In this document: positions 7,482 through 15,377 of the stretch, in pieces
Layout of the letters: each line of letters begins with the position of its first letter
Numbering within the stretch: position 1 is the stretch's first letter
Source of the DNA: Rhodococcus sp. UNC23MFCrub1.1
GTDB lineage: Bacteria; Actinomycetota; Actinomycetes; Mycobacteriales; Mycobacteriaceae
Reading direction: 5' to 3'
Assembly: GCF_000686025.1 (NCBI RefSeq)
Contig: NZ_JMLQ01000010.1
Location: 62,001 to 126,000 of the forward strand
DNA: 64,000 nucleotides
Position numbers and translations under genes: made by a program
Notes under the pieces: generated by a model
What the model was told of the DNA's origin: nothing
Databases searched by the model: none
The model's input: only the letters and a program-made list of their open reading frames with translations

Positions 7482-10400
7482 ATGAATGCCCTGACGATCA
7501 CCCTCGGCACCGTCGGTGCCCTGCTCAGCATCGTGTGTTGGGCCTACTTCTTCCGCGGTGCCGCGATGATGGTGCGATCCATCGCGCTGGGACAGCCGGA
7601 CAGGACACGTCTGCGACCGTTCGTTCCGCGGTTCAAGCAGATGTGCATCGAGTTCGCTGCGCACACCCGGATGAACAAGTTCCGCTCCGTCGGCTGGGCG
7701 CACTGGTTGGTGATGGTCGGCTTCATGCTCGGCGCCATCCTGTGGTTCGAGGCCTACGGGCAGACGTTCAATCCCGAGTTCCACTGGCCACTCATCGGTG
7801 ACCTCGCGATCTACCACCTGATGGACGAGATCCTGGGCCTGGGCACCGTCATCGGCATCGTGACGCTGATGATCATCAGGCAGCGGAACCACCCTCGCTC
7901 CCCCGAGCGCCTCTCCCGCTTCTCCGGCTCCAACTTCCGTGCCGCCTACTTCGTCGAATTCGTGGTGCTGCTCGAGGGCCTCGGCATGATCTTCGTGAAG
8001 GCCGGCAAGATCGCCACCTACGGACACGCCAACCCGTGGACCGACTTCTTCACCATGAACCTGGCCAAGCTGCTCCCCGCGAGCGCGGTCCTGGTCTCGA
8101 TCTTCGCCTTCGTCAAGCTCATGTCCGGCATGGTCTGGCTGCTGATCGTCGGCCGCAACATCACGTGGGGTGTCGCATGGCACCGGTTCAGCGCGTTCTT
8201 CAACATCTACTTCAAGCGTGAGGACGACGGCGGAGTCGCGCTCGGCGCGGCCAAGCCGATGATGTCCGGCGGCAAGGTCCTCGAGATGGAGGAGGCCGAC
8301 CCCGACGTCGACGCGTTCGGTGCCGGCAAGATCGAGGACTTCACCTGGAAGGGCTGGCTCGACTTCACCACGTGCACCGAGTGCGGCCGCTGCCAGTCGC
8401 AGTGCCCGGCGTGGAACACGGGAAAGCCGCTCTCACCCAAGCTGCTCATCACCTCGCTCCGCGACCACGGCAACGCCAAGGCGCCGTACCTGCTCGCCGG
8501 TGGCCGCAAGGACATGGGGGGCGACGAGATCGGCCTGGTCGACGCGGACGGCAAGCCGGACGAGGCCAAGCTCGCGAAGATCCCGCAGGCCGCCCGTGAC
8601 GAGGCCGAGCGCCCGCTGGTCGGCGAGACCACTCTCGACGGCGGTCTCGGCGGAATCATCGATCCCGAGGTGCTGTGGAGCTGCACCAACTGCGGCGCCT
8701 GCGTCGAGCAGTGCCCCGTCGACATCGAGCACGTCGACCACATTCTCGACATGCGTCGCTACCAGGTGCTCATCGAGTCGGAGTTCCCCTCCGAGTTGGC
8801 CGGCCTGTTCAAGAACCTGGAGAACAAGGGCAACCCCTGGGGCCAGAACGCCAAGGACCGCACCAACTGGATCTCGGAGCTCGACTTCGACGTGCCAGTC
8901 TTCGGCCAGGACGCCGACAGCTTCGAGGACTTCGAGTACCTCTTCTGGGTCGGCTGCGCCGGCGCCTACGAGGACCGCGCGAAGAAGACCACCAAGGCCG
9001 TCGCGGAACTACTCGCCACCGCTGGCGTGAAGTTCATGGTGCTCGGCGCCGAGGAGACCTGCACCGGCGACTCCGCTCGCCGCGCGGGCAACGAGTTCCT
9101 GTTCCAGCAGCTCGCGATGCAGAACATCGAGACCCTGAACTCCGTGTTCGAGGGTGTCGACGAGAGCCGTCGCAAGATTGTCGTCACGTGCGCGCACTGC
9201 TTCAACGCACTCGGCAACGAGTACCCGCAGGTGGGCGGCAAGTACGAGGTCGTGCACCACACCCAGCTGCTCAACCGCCTCGTGCGGGCCAAGAAGCTGG
9301 TGCCGGTGGCGTCGGTGCAAGAGGACGTCACGTACCACGACCCGTGCTTCCTGGGACGCCACAACAAGGTGTACGACGCACCCCGCGAGCTGATGGCCGC
9401 GTCGGGTTCCACGCTCAAGGAGATGCCGCGTCACGGCGAGCGCTCCATGTGCTGCGGCGCCGGTGGTGCTCGCATGTGGATGGAAGAGAAGATCGGCAAG
9501 CGGATCAACATCGACCGCGTCGACGAAGCGCTCGACACCCTGGGTGGCAGCACCACCGCGACGCAGAAGATCGCGACCGGCTGCCCCTTCTGCCGCGTCA
9601 TGCTCAACGACGGTGTCACCGCACGCCAGGAGGCCGGTGGCAACGACAACGTCGAGGTCATCGACGTCTCGCAGATGCTCCTCAGCTCGATCACGCGCCT
9701 GGACTCCGCACAGCTCGGCGAGAACATCAAGGTGGTGCCGCGGGCCAAGCCCGTGGTCGTCCCTGCCGAGGAGCCCGTCGACACCCCCAAGGCCGAGTCC
9801 GTCGCCACCGAGGACGTCGCCGCCGAGGAGGAGAAGGGTCGCGTCGAGGAGATCGAGACGGCTGCTGCGGGTGGCGATCCCGCTGCCCCCGCGCCCGGCA
9901 AGGGTCTGAAGATGAAGGGCCTGGCCAAGGCTCCGGGCGCCAAGGCACCCGGTGCGAAGGCTCCGGCCGAGCCCGCCGAGTCGCCCAACGCCGACGGTGA
10001 CGACGCAGCCGACGCGTCCAAGCCGAAGGGCCTCGGCATGGCCGGCAAGGCGAAGGCACCGGGCGGCAAGGGGCTGCAGCTCAAGGGTCGTCCTCCGGGC
10101 GCGAAGGCACCGGGATCTGCCGCAGCTGCTCCGGCCGAGAAGCCGGAACCGACCGACGCTCCCGCCGAGACGGCCAGTGAGGCATCCGAGTCGTTGCCGA
10201 CGGTCAAGCCCAAGGGTCTCGCCGTGAAGTCCGGGTTCAAGAAGCCCGGCGCCAAGGCACCGGGGTCGGCAGCTCCTGCTCCCGAGGCTTCTGCTCCCGC
10301 CGAGACTTCTGCTGCGGCGCCGGCCGAGGCACCGTCCGAGGCTTCTGCCGAGGCACCGGCACAGGCGGCCGAGTCGATGCCGACCGTCAAGGCCAAGGGT

Positions 10401-11054
10401 CTCGCCGTGAAGTCCGGGTTCAAGAAGCCCGGCGCCAAGGCACCGGGTTCCGCAGCCGCACCGGCGGCTGAGGCACCGGCCGAGGCTTCTGCTCCTGCCG
10501 AGGCTTCTGCTGAGGCACCGTCCGAGGCTCCCGCCGAGGCACCGGCACAGGCGACCGAGTCGATGCCGACCGTCAAGGCCAAGGGTCTCGCCGTGAAGTC
10601 CGGGTTCAAGAAGCCCGGCGCCAAGGCACCGGGTTCCGCGGCCGCACCGGCGGCTGAGGCGTCTGCCGAGGCACCGGCCGAGGCTTCCGCTGAGACACCA
10701 GCCGAGGCACCGGCACAGGCGACCGAGTCGATGCCGACCGTCAAGGCCAAGGGTCTCGCCGTGAAGTCCGGCTTCAAGAAGCCGGGCGCCAAGGCACCGG
10801 GTTCCGCGGCACCCGCCGCAGCGCCCGAGCCGGAGGCACCTGCCGAGCAGGCACCCGAGTCGGCGGCACCCGCAGAGCAGGCACCCGAGGAGACGGCCGC
10901 TCCTACGCCGGAGTCGAACGGTGCTGCCGAGTCGAACGGTGCCGCCGAGTCGAACGGTGCCGCGGAACCCGCAGACACCCCGGCGCCGCCGCAGCCGAAG
11001 GCCGGTGGGCTCGGGTTCAAGTCGGGAGCGAAGGCGCCGGGCAAGAGGTCCTGA
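7482..11054 (+). CDS. Membrane Fe-S (heterodisulfide reductase-like) oxidoreductase with repeat tail
   Basis: A 1190-residue homologue (by architecture and position) of Rv0338c. The first ~250 residues hold about five membrane helices. Two 4Fe-4S motifs follow (CTECGRCQSQCP near 300, CTNCGACVEQCP near 405). Two cysteine-rich CCG-type segments come next (CAHCFNALGN, CFLGRHN, MCCGAGGARMW, ending near 770). It is likely to pass electrons from a soluble donor to quinone or an unknown disulfide; the substrate is unknown. From about 790 the tail is Ala/Pro/Lys/Glu-rich and contains four copies of a GLAVKSGFKKPGAKAPGSAA unit. Start ATG 7482 has AAAGG upstream. Confidence 0.9.
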   Translation: MNALTITLGTVGALLSIVCWAYFFRGAAMMVRSIALGQPDRTRLRPFVPRFKQMCIEFAAHTRMNKFRSVGWAHWLVMVGFMLGAILWFEAYGQTFNPEFHWPLIGDLAIYHLMDEILGLGTVIGIVTLMIIRQRNHPRSPERLSRFSGSNFRAAYFVEFVVLLEGLGMIFVKAGKIATYGHANPWTDFFTMNLAKLLPASAVLVSIFAFVKLMSGMVWLLIVGRNITWGVAWHRFSAFFNIYFKREDDGGVALGAAKPMMSGGKVLEMEEADPDVDAFGAGKIEDFTWKGWLDFTTCTECGRCQSQCPAWNTGKPLSPKLLITSLRDHGNAKAPYLLAGGRKDMGGDEIGLVDADGKPDEAKLAKIPQAARDEAERPLVGETTLDGGLGGIIDPEVLWSCTNCGACVEQCPVDIEHVDHILDMRRYQVLIESEFPSELAGLFKNLENKGNPWGQNAKDRTNWISELDFDVPVFGQDADSFEDFEYLFWVGCAGAYEDRAKKTTKAVAELLATAGVKFMVLGAEETCTGDSARRAGNEFLFQQLAMQNIETLNSVFEGVDESRRKIVVTCAHCFNALGNEYPQVGGKYEVVHHTQLLNRLVRAKKLVPVASVQEDVTYHDPCFLGRHNKVYDAPRELMAASGSTLKEMPRHGERSMCCGAGGARMWMEEKIGKRINIDRVDEALDTLGGSTTATQKIATGCPFCRVMLNDGVTARQEAGGNDNVEVIDVSQMLLSSITRLDSAQLGENIKVVPRAKPVVVPAEEPVDTPKAESVATEDVAAEEEKGRVEEIETAAAGGDPAAPAPGKGLKMKGLAKAPGAKAPGAKAPAEPAESPNADGDDAADASKPKGLGMAGKAKAPGGKGLQLKGRPPGAKAPGSAAAAPAEKPEPTDAPAETASEASESLPTVKPKGLAVKSGFKKPGAKAPGSAAPAPEASAPAETSAAAPAEAPSEASAEAPAQAAESMPTVKAKGLAVKSGFKKPGAKAPGSAAAPAAEAPAEASAPAEASAEAPSEAPAEAPAQATESMPTVKAKGLAVKSGFKKPGAKAPGSAAAPAAEASAEAPAEASAETPAEAPAQATESMPTVKAKGLAVKSGFKKPGAKAPGSAAPAAAPEPEAPAEQAPESAAPAEQAPEETAAPTPESNGAAESNGAAESNGAAEPADTPAPPQPKAGGLGFKSGAKAPGKRS
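10201..10806 (+). repeat. Four near-identical in-frame coding repeats
   Basis: Copies of a ~62-base unit begin near 10202, 10386, 10569 and 10740 (spacing about 184, 183 and 171 bases) and encode TVKxKGLAVKSGFKKPGAKA. They are separated by Ala/Glu/Pro-rich spacers. All spacers preserve frame. The near identity at the DNA level suggests recent duplication or gene conversion. Confidence 0.9.
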
Positions 11055-11110
11055 CCGAACACCCTCTGCACCAACCGAGCACCCCCTTCAGCACGCTGGA
11101 GGGGGTGCTC
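11054..11110 (+). terminator. Terminator of the Fe-S reductase (palindromic repeat copy a)
   Basis: GAGCACCCCCTTC (11077-11089) pairs with GGAGGGGGTGCTC (11098-11110), followed by GCTTTA. The 24 bases before it (ACCGAACACC..CTGCACCAACCGA) recur at 11190-11219, so the terminator module is duplicated. Confidence 0.75.
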
Positions 11111-11122
11111 GCTTTATGACAG

Positions 11123-11138
11123 GGGTGTGTACACACCC
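11123..11138. repeat. Perfect 16-bp palindrome GGGTGTGTACACACCC
   Basis: Lies between the two terminator-like modules. A related GGTGTGCACACC palindrome occurs at 12322-12333, on the other side of the AbiEi-like gene. Confidence 0.7.
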
Positions 11139-11189
11139 TGGCGCTGGCCAACGCGTGCGGCGACCAGCAACCAGCGACCAAGCCTCCTT

Positions 11190-11247
11190 ACCGAACACCT
11201 CCTGCACCAACCGAACACCGCCTCCAGCACTCCGCAGCAGGTGTTCG
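11190..11247. repeat. Palindromic repeat copy b
   Basis: CGAACACC (11212-11219) faces GGTGTTCG (11240-11247) around a CTCCAGCACTCCGCAGCA-type core. The leading segment duplicates 11054-11083. Together with copies a (11077-11110), c (12274-12309) and d (26080-26113) it suggests a dispersed REP-like family. 11111-11350 carries nothing else recognisable apart from the 16-bp palindrome. Confidence 0.6.
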
Positions 11248-11350
11248 CCTGACGTAGGCCGTGTGCGCTCGCTCATCCACAGGGTGCGCGCTGTCCACAG
11301 CGAGCGCACGGGCACCGATCGGAGACGCCAACGTCGGCAACGATCGACCG

Positions 11351-12271
11351 ATGGCGCGCATCACCTCCCGCTCGGAGGCATTGACTCAGGGATACACGGA
11401 CTCCGAACTGCGGCGCATGTGCAGAACCGGAGATCTCACACGTGTGCGCCGTGGTGCCTACGCCAGCTCGGACGACATCGCGGACCTCTCCGGCCAGGAG
11501 CGCCACCTCCTCCTGGCGCGCGCGATGATGACGACCGGCAACACGGCCCCCGACGCAGTGCTGAGCCATGCGTCGGCAGCGATCGCTCACGGTATCGACT
11601 TGTGGAACGTGCCCCTCTCAGCAGTTCACATCGCGCGCAACCGGCGTACAGGCGGCCGTACGGGCCCCGTGCGTCACGTTCATGCGTCGCCTTATGACGC
11701 CGACGAGGTCACCGATGTGGCGGGATTCCGCTCGACTACCGTCAGCCGCACCATTGCCGATCTGGCCTGTTGCCTGCCGTTCGAGGAAGCGGTCTGCGCG
11801 GCGGACGATGCAGCACGTCGATTCGGACTGGCAGGCGCGCAGGTCGAGGAAGTACTCTCTCGACGCCCCACCCGCAGTGGCCATGCGCGAGCCCACCGCG
11901 TAGCGCTGTTCATGGACGCCGGGTCCGAGAGTGTCGGTGAATCACGCAGTCGCGTGCTGCTACACGCTGCAGGCTTCGCGGTCTCCACTCAGCACACCAT
12001 CACGTGCGGCAACACGTCCTACCGTGTCGACTTCTTGGTGGACGGCTCCAACGTGATCGGCGAGTTCGACGGTCGTGTGAAGTACGGACGGCTCGTACCG
12101 GCGGGCGAGACCCCGGCCGACGTGCTCTGGCGGGAGAAGCTCCGCGAGGATGCACTGCGCGACGCGGGCTACACGGTGGTGCGCTGGACGTGGCAGGACC
12201 TGGCCACGCCGAGCATCATCATCGAGCGCATCCGGCGAGCACTCGCCCGTAACCGCACACCCCCCGCATGA
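11351..12271 (+). CDS. AbiEi-like antitoxin-domain protein with DUF559/PD-(D/E)XK-like carboxy terminus
   Basis: A 306-residue protein common in rhodococci and mycobacteria. Residues 1-80 form a winged-helix/AbiEi-antitoxin-like domain (SEALTQGYTDSELRRM, TRVRRGAYAS). The last 100 residues match a DUF559/Vsr-type nuclease fold: a Glu helix (ESVGESRSR), VDFLVDG, GEFDGRVKYG and DAGYTVVRWTW. No partner toxin gene is adjacent, so a classical type IV system is not shown. Start ATG 11351 is chosen because homology begins there. Its last codons (NRTPPA) run into a palindromic repeat, and similar repeats lie upstream, so the gene may have arrived as a cassette. Confidence 0.75.
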   Translation: MARITSRSEALTQGYTDSELRRMCRTGDLTRVRRGAYASSDDIADLSGQERHLLLARAMMTTGNTAPDAVLSHASAAIAHGIDLWNVPLSAVHIARNRRTGGRTGPVRHVHASPYDADEVTDVAGFRSTTVSRTIADLACCLPFEEAVCAADDAARRFGLAGAQVEEVLSRRPTRSGHARAHRVALFMDAGSESVGESRSRVLLHAAGFAVSTQHTITCGNTSYRVDFLVDGSNVIGEFDGRVKYGRLVPAGETPADVLWREKLREDALRDAGYTVVRWTWQDLATPSIIIERIRRALARNRTPPA

Positions 12272-12273
12272 AC

Positions 12274-12333
12274 CGCACACCCCCAGCAGCCTGCAGCGAA
12301 GGGTGTGCGCTCACTGCGCCAGGTGTGCACACC
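12274..12333. repeat. Palindromic repeat copy c plus GGTGTGCACACC palindrome
   Basis: CGCACACCC (12274-12282) faces GGGTGTGCG (12301-12309), the same design as copies a, b and d. The AACCGCACACCCCC arm is itself duplicated (12251-12264 and 12271-12284). GGTGTGCACACC follows at 12322-12333. Confidence 0.6.
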
Positions 12334-12393
12334 CCCTCCAGGCGCGGGCGGACCCGGCAACCCCCGACCACCACCACGTGCTCACCGTGCATG

Positions 12394-12861
12394 TCAGGAC
12401 TCGACGATCGCCTTGATCGCGGCGAGCGTGCGGGGAATCCCGTCGAGTGCGGCGGTACGGCGGATCTCGATCTCCTCCTGCGCGCGATCGCCGAACTTCG
12501 TGTGGAAGTACTCGATCCCCTGCTCGGTGAACAGCCACGATTCGGTGAGCTGCGTCGAGTTCTCGTCGATCGCCTCGAGGGTGTAACCCCACCGCACGAA
12601 CGAGTCGCCGACGAGCCAGGCGAACTCGGTGCCCGGGATGGCGACGGCGACGGTCGAGACCGTCTCCCAGGTGCGGTCGGCGGTGACGTTGCGCCCGGTG
12701 AAGGTGGACCCGACCACGTCGGCGCTGCCGCCGTCGTTCCACCAGCACTGCTGGCAGATCGGGCTCCACTCCCCGGTCCGGGTCACGTCGGAGACGAGGG
12801 CGTACACGGCGTCGGGCGACGCGGCGATCACGATGGAGTCGGAATGCTCGAGTGCGGTCAT
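12394..12861 (-). CDS. SRPBCC (START-like) family protein
   Basis: A 155-residue single-domain protein of the polyketide cyclase/dehydrase (SRPBCC) fold: HSDSIVIAASPDAVYALVSDVTRTGEWSP at the start, a characteristic WxPxxxxxxW-type strand, and a long final helix. Such proteins bind hydrophobic ligands in a helix-grip cavity. Its ATG overlaps the nadR stop (ATGA), making it the third gene of the pnuC operon. It has no obvious link to NAD metabolism, and its ligand is unknown. A CxxC pair (CQQCWW) is present near residue 35. Confidence 0.8.
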   Translation of the reverse strand: MTALEHSDSIVIAASPDAVYALVSDVTRTGEWSPICQQCWWNDGGSADVVGSTFTGRNVTADRTWETVSTVAVAIPGTEFAWLVGDSFVRWGYTLEAIDENSTQLTESWLFTEQGIEYFHTKFGDRAQEEIEIRRTAALDGIPRTLAAIKAIVES

Positions 12862-13910
12862 GCCTCGAGTATGCCGCCGAGCGGCGCCGTGAAGGTGGTT
12901 CGTCGCCGAAGTTCCTGCTCCGCCACCCGGATCGCCAACTGCAGGCGCTCCTCACGGCTCCCCGTCAACAACACCCAGGACCGGCCGGTGCGCGTGAGCG
13001 CGTCGAGGAACCACCCGGTCATGTCCGCCCGCACTTGTTCACCGTCACGAATACCGTCCTGCACGAACGGAACTCCGTGATGATCCGTCACCAGATACAC
13101 GGCGGGGCGATCGTCGGCGACGGCGTGGTGTGACTCGGGGCCGAGGTAACGCCGCTCCCACACCGTCGTCGCGAACGCGTCGGTGTCGCAGATCAGCACA
13201 GGCGATCCGCGCCGCGCTGCCGCGTCCTCGTGGGCAGTCTGGGTGCGCGCGATGCGGGCGAAGTCGTCACCGGTCCACACGATGTCGTCGACCGATCCGA
13301 CCTCCGCGACCTTGTCGAGGGTGTCCTGCCGGCCGAACTCGTCGACGCACTCGGTGTCCGGCCACCGTTGTCGAAAGTGGGCAGCCAGCGCGCCCGCGAC
13401 GGTGGTGGTGCCCGTCGACTCGGAACCCACCACGACGATGCGCGTCGCCAGACCGGCTCGGGCGGGCGCGTCGAGGCAGCGCCACGAGGCGGCGAGGTCG
13501 CGTCGACACGCGGTCCCGGACACCGGGAAGGTGCTGCGCGGCAGATCGAACGGCACGTGTCGAGCGTCGAACCACCGCGCCAGTTCCTCGCCGTACGGCT
13601 CGCTGGTGACCACCACGTCGACGGGCTCGTTCCCGACGGCCGCGCGCATGCACGCCACCTGGGCCGCCCACACGGCCCGTGAGGTGTGGTCGATCGGTGC
13701 GTCGCAGACGATGCCGGTGATCGTGACCGTCTTCTCGCCTGCGTGCGACTCGGTCATCCACGCCACACGGTCTCGCAGAGACAGCGACTCCACGGTGGCT
13801 GCCATCACCACGACGGTCACCCGGTCGGCCACCGTGGCGGCGAACCGGACCATCGCGTGGTGACCGACGTGCGGCGGATAGAACTTGCCGATGATCAGCG
13901 CGTGCCTCAT
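12858..13910 (-). CDS. nadR: NadR-type NMN adenylyltransferase / ribosylnicotinamide kinase
   Basis: A 350-residue cytoplasmic enzyme for NAD salvage. Residues 1-150 are the nucleotidyltransferase (GKFYPPHVGHH, the HxGH signature). Residues 157-350 are the P-loop ribosylnicotinamide kinase (VVGSESTGTTTVAGALA). The kinase loop has Thr168 where the classical Walker A lysine sits; whether this is usual in the actinobacterial subfamily should be checked. It lacks the E. coli-type amino-terminal repressor domain. Start ATG 13910 overlaps the pnuC stop, so uptake and phosphorylation are co-expressed. Confidence 0.88.
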   Translation of the reverse strand: MRHALIIGKFYPPHVGHHAMVRFAATVADRVTVVVMAATVESLSLRDRVAWMTESHAGEKTVTITGIVCDAPIDHTSRAVWAAQVACMRAAVGNEPVDVVVTSEPYGEELARWFDARHVPFDLPRSTFPVSGTACRRDLAASWRCLDAPARAGLATRIVVVGSESTGTTTVAGALAAHFRQRWPDTECVDEFGRQDTLDKVAEVGSVDDIVWTGDDFARIARTQTAHEDAAARRGSPVLICDTDAFATTVWERRYLGPESHHAVADDRPAVYLVTDHHGVPFVQDGIRDGEQVRADMTGWFLDALTRTGRSWVLLTGSREERLQLAIRVAEQELRRRTTFTAPLGGILEA

Positions 13911-14536
13911 GCCGGCACCTCGACGGCGGCGGGGGTCATCGACCGTGTCCACGCTCGCAGCCCGGCAACGCACAGCGCGATGAATCCCAGATAGAGAACA
14001 CCGGTCAGCACCAGGTCCTTGTAGAGGTAGAGCGGCACGTACACGACGTCCGCGGCGATCCACAGGAACCAGGACTCACGACGCTTCGTCACCTGGCCCC
14101 ACGTCGCCAGCAGTGACAGCACGGTCGTCACCGCGTCCCAGAACGGCACGACCGACGTCGTCGCGGTGTCGAGGAACCACGTCATGGCCAGCGTGGCCGT
14201 CACGCCGACGGCGCCGAGCCACCACCATTCCCGACGGCTGGTGGACGTGACCACCAGCGGACCCTGCGTGCCGCCGCCGACCCACAGGACCCATCCGGAC
14301 ACGGCGAGAGCGATGTAGACGAACTGCAGCGCCGCGTCGGCGAACAGCCCGGCGCCGAAGAACAGCAGGACGAACGCCAGATTGTTGGCGATACCGATGG
14401 GCCAGTTCCACACCGACTGCCGTGCGACCAGGACGACGCAGGTGGCGCCCGTGACGAATCCGACGACCTCGACCCACGACGTGGGTGCCCCGAAGGACAC
14501 GAACGCGGTGGATCCGAGCCACTCGATCAGGGTCAT
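13907..14536 (-). CDS. pnuC: Nicotinamide riboside transporter PnuC
   Basis: A 209-residue inner-membrane protein with about seven helices and PnuC-family features (SVWNWPIGIANNLAFVLLFF, the NWPxGxxxN region, and WAAxD-like WIAADVVYVPLYLYKD). It imports nicotinamide riboside by facilitated diffusion; the downstream NadR traps it by phosphorylation. The start is preceded by GGAGG at 14541-14545, and a palindrome directly abuts this ribosome site, so repressor binding would block both transcription and ribosome loading. Confidence 0.92.
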   Translation of the reverse strand: MTLIEWLGSTAFVSFGAPTSWVEVVGFVTGATCVVLVARQSVWNWPIGIANNLAFVLLFFGAGLFADAALQFVYIALAVSGWVLWVGGGTQGPLVVTSTSRREWWWLGAVGVTATLAMTWFLDTATTSVVPFWDAVTTVLSLLATWGQVTKRRESWFLWIAADVVYVPLYLYKDLVLTGVLYLGFIALCVAGLRAWTRSMTPAAVEVPA

Positions 14537-14545
14537 GACGCCTCC

Positions 14546-14565
14546 TTAGCGCGATTATGCGCTAA
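14546..14565. promoter_or_regulatory. Operator-like inverted repeat upstream of pnuC
   Basis: TTAGCGC-N6-GCGCTAA is a perfect 7+7 inverted repeat ending ten bases before the pnuC ATG, abutting the ribosome site. Perfect palindromes of this size are typical of dimeric repressors; an NAD-metabolism regulator such as NrtR or NiaR is the obvious candidate but is not encoded in this window. Confidence 0.65.
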
Positions 14566-14605
14566 GCATGGCGCAGAAGTGCTCGAAGTGCAACTCGACC
14601 CCTCG

Positions 14606-15292
14606 TCAGGCCACCGGCTCGAGCAACTGCGGCCCGTTGTTGCGCACGCTGTTGACGGCCGTGCTCACCTCGTACGGAGACAGGTGCGGCTCGGGCATCG
14701 ACTGGACCAGGTCCGCCACCGCGCCGAGATCGGTCAGCGCCGGGTCCAACCAGGCATCGCGCATGTCCGCAGGCACCACGACGGGTGACCGGTCGTGGAT
14801 GTGCCCCAGCGCGTCGGTGGCCGTCGTGGTGAGCACGGTCGTGGTCCACACCCACTTGCCCGGATCATCCTCGGGCAGTGCGGGATCCGGCCACAGCTCG
14901 TACAGTCCCGCCATCGCGAGAACACCGTCCGTGTGCAGGAAGTGCGGGATCTTCTTCCCCTCGCGCTTCTCCCACTCGTAGTACCCGTCGGCGGGCACGA
15001 GGCAGCGCCGCTTCGCCGCGGCCTTGCGGAACGCCGGCTTCTCGGTGATGGTCTCGGACCGCGCGTTGATCAGCCTGCTCGCGATCTTCCGGTCCTTCGC
15101 CCACGACGGGATCAGACCCCATCGGACCGTCCGCAGCTGGCGCGCTTCCTCCCCACGCTCGAGCACGATGCGCACCGGATCCGTGGGCGCCACGTTGTAG
15201 GACGGTTCCGGCGCCTCCCCCAGCGCCACGGCGGCATCGAAGATGGACGACAGGTCGTCGTCGGACCGGGTACTGGCGTAGCGACCGCACAT
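14606..15292 (-). CDS. SRAP (HMCES/YedK) abasic-site crosslink protein
   Basis: A 228-residue SOS-response-associated peptidase-like protein. It begins MCGRYAS, so Cys2 is exposed after Met removal and would form the thiazolidine crosslink to abasic sites in single-stranded DNA. Other family motifs are SYNVAPTDP, WGLIPSWAKD, INARSETITEKPAFR, CLVPADGYYEW and HDRSP. The start is fixed by the catalytic Cys2; longer upstream frames are shadows. It is transcribed toward pnuC with a 70-base gap holding the palindrome, so it is probably a separate unit. Confidence 0.93.
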   Translation of the reverse strand: MCGRYASTRSDDDLSSIFDAAVALGEAPEPSYNVAPTDPVRIVLERGEEARQLRTVRWGLIPSWAKDRKIASRLINARSETITEKPAFRKAAAKRRCLVPADGYYEWEKREGKKIPHFLHTDGVLAMAGLYELWPDPALPEDDPGKWVWTTTVLTTTATDALGHIHDRSPVVVPADMRDAWLDPALTDLGAVADLVQSMPEPHLSPYEVSTAVNSVRNNGPQLLEPVA

Positions 15293-15377
15293 CCCTCGAT
15301 TCTGCCCCGCTCGGGTAGCGACATGCCAGGCGGTCTGGTTAGTGTCGGAAAGTACCGCAACCGACGAGGGGGATCGC

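Noticed and set aside
10201-10806. Regularly spaced direct repeats resembling an array
   Set aside because: Repeats are in frame inside a coding sequence, with 110-120-base coding spacers; not a CRISPR.
9431-11074. 547-codon ORF on the minus strand
   Set aside because: Antisense shadow of the repeat-rich, GC3-biased tail of the Fe-S reductase.
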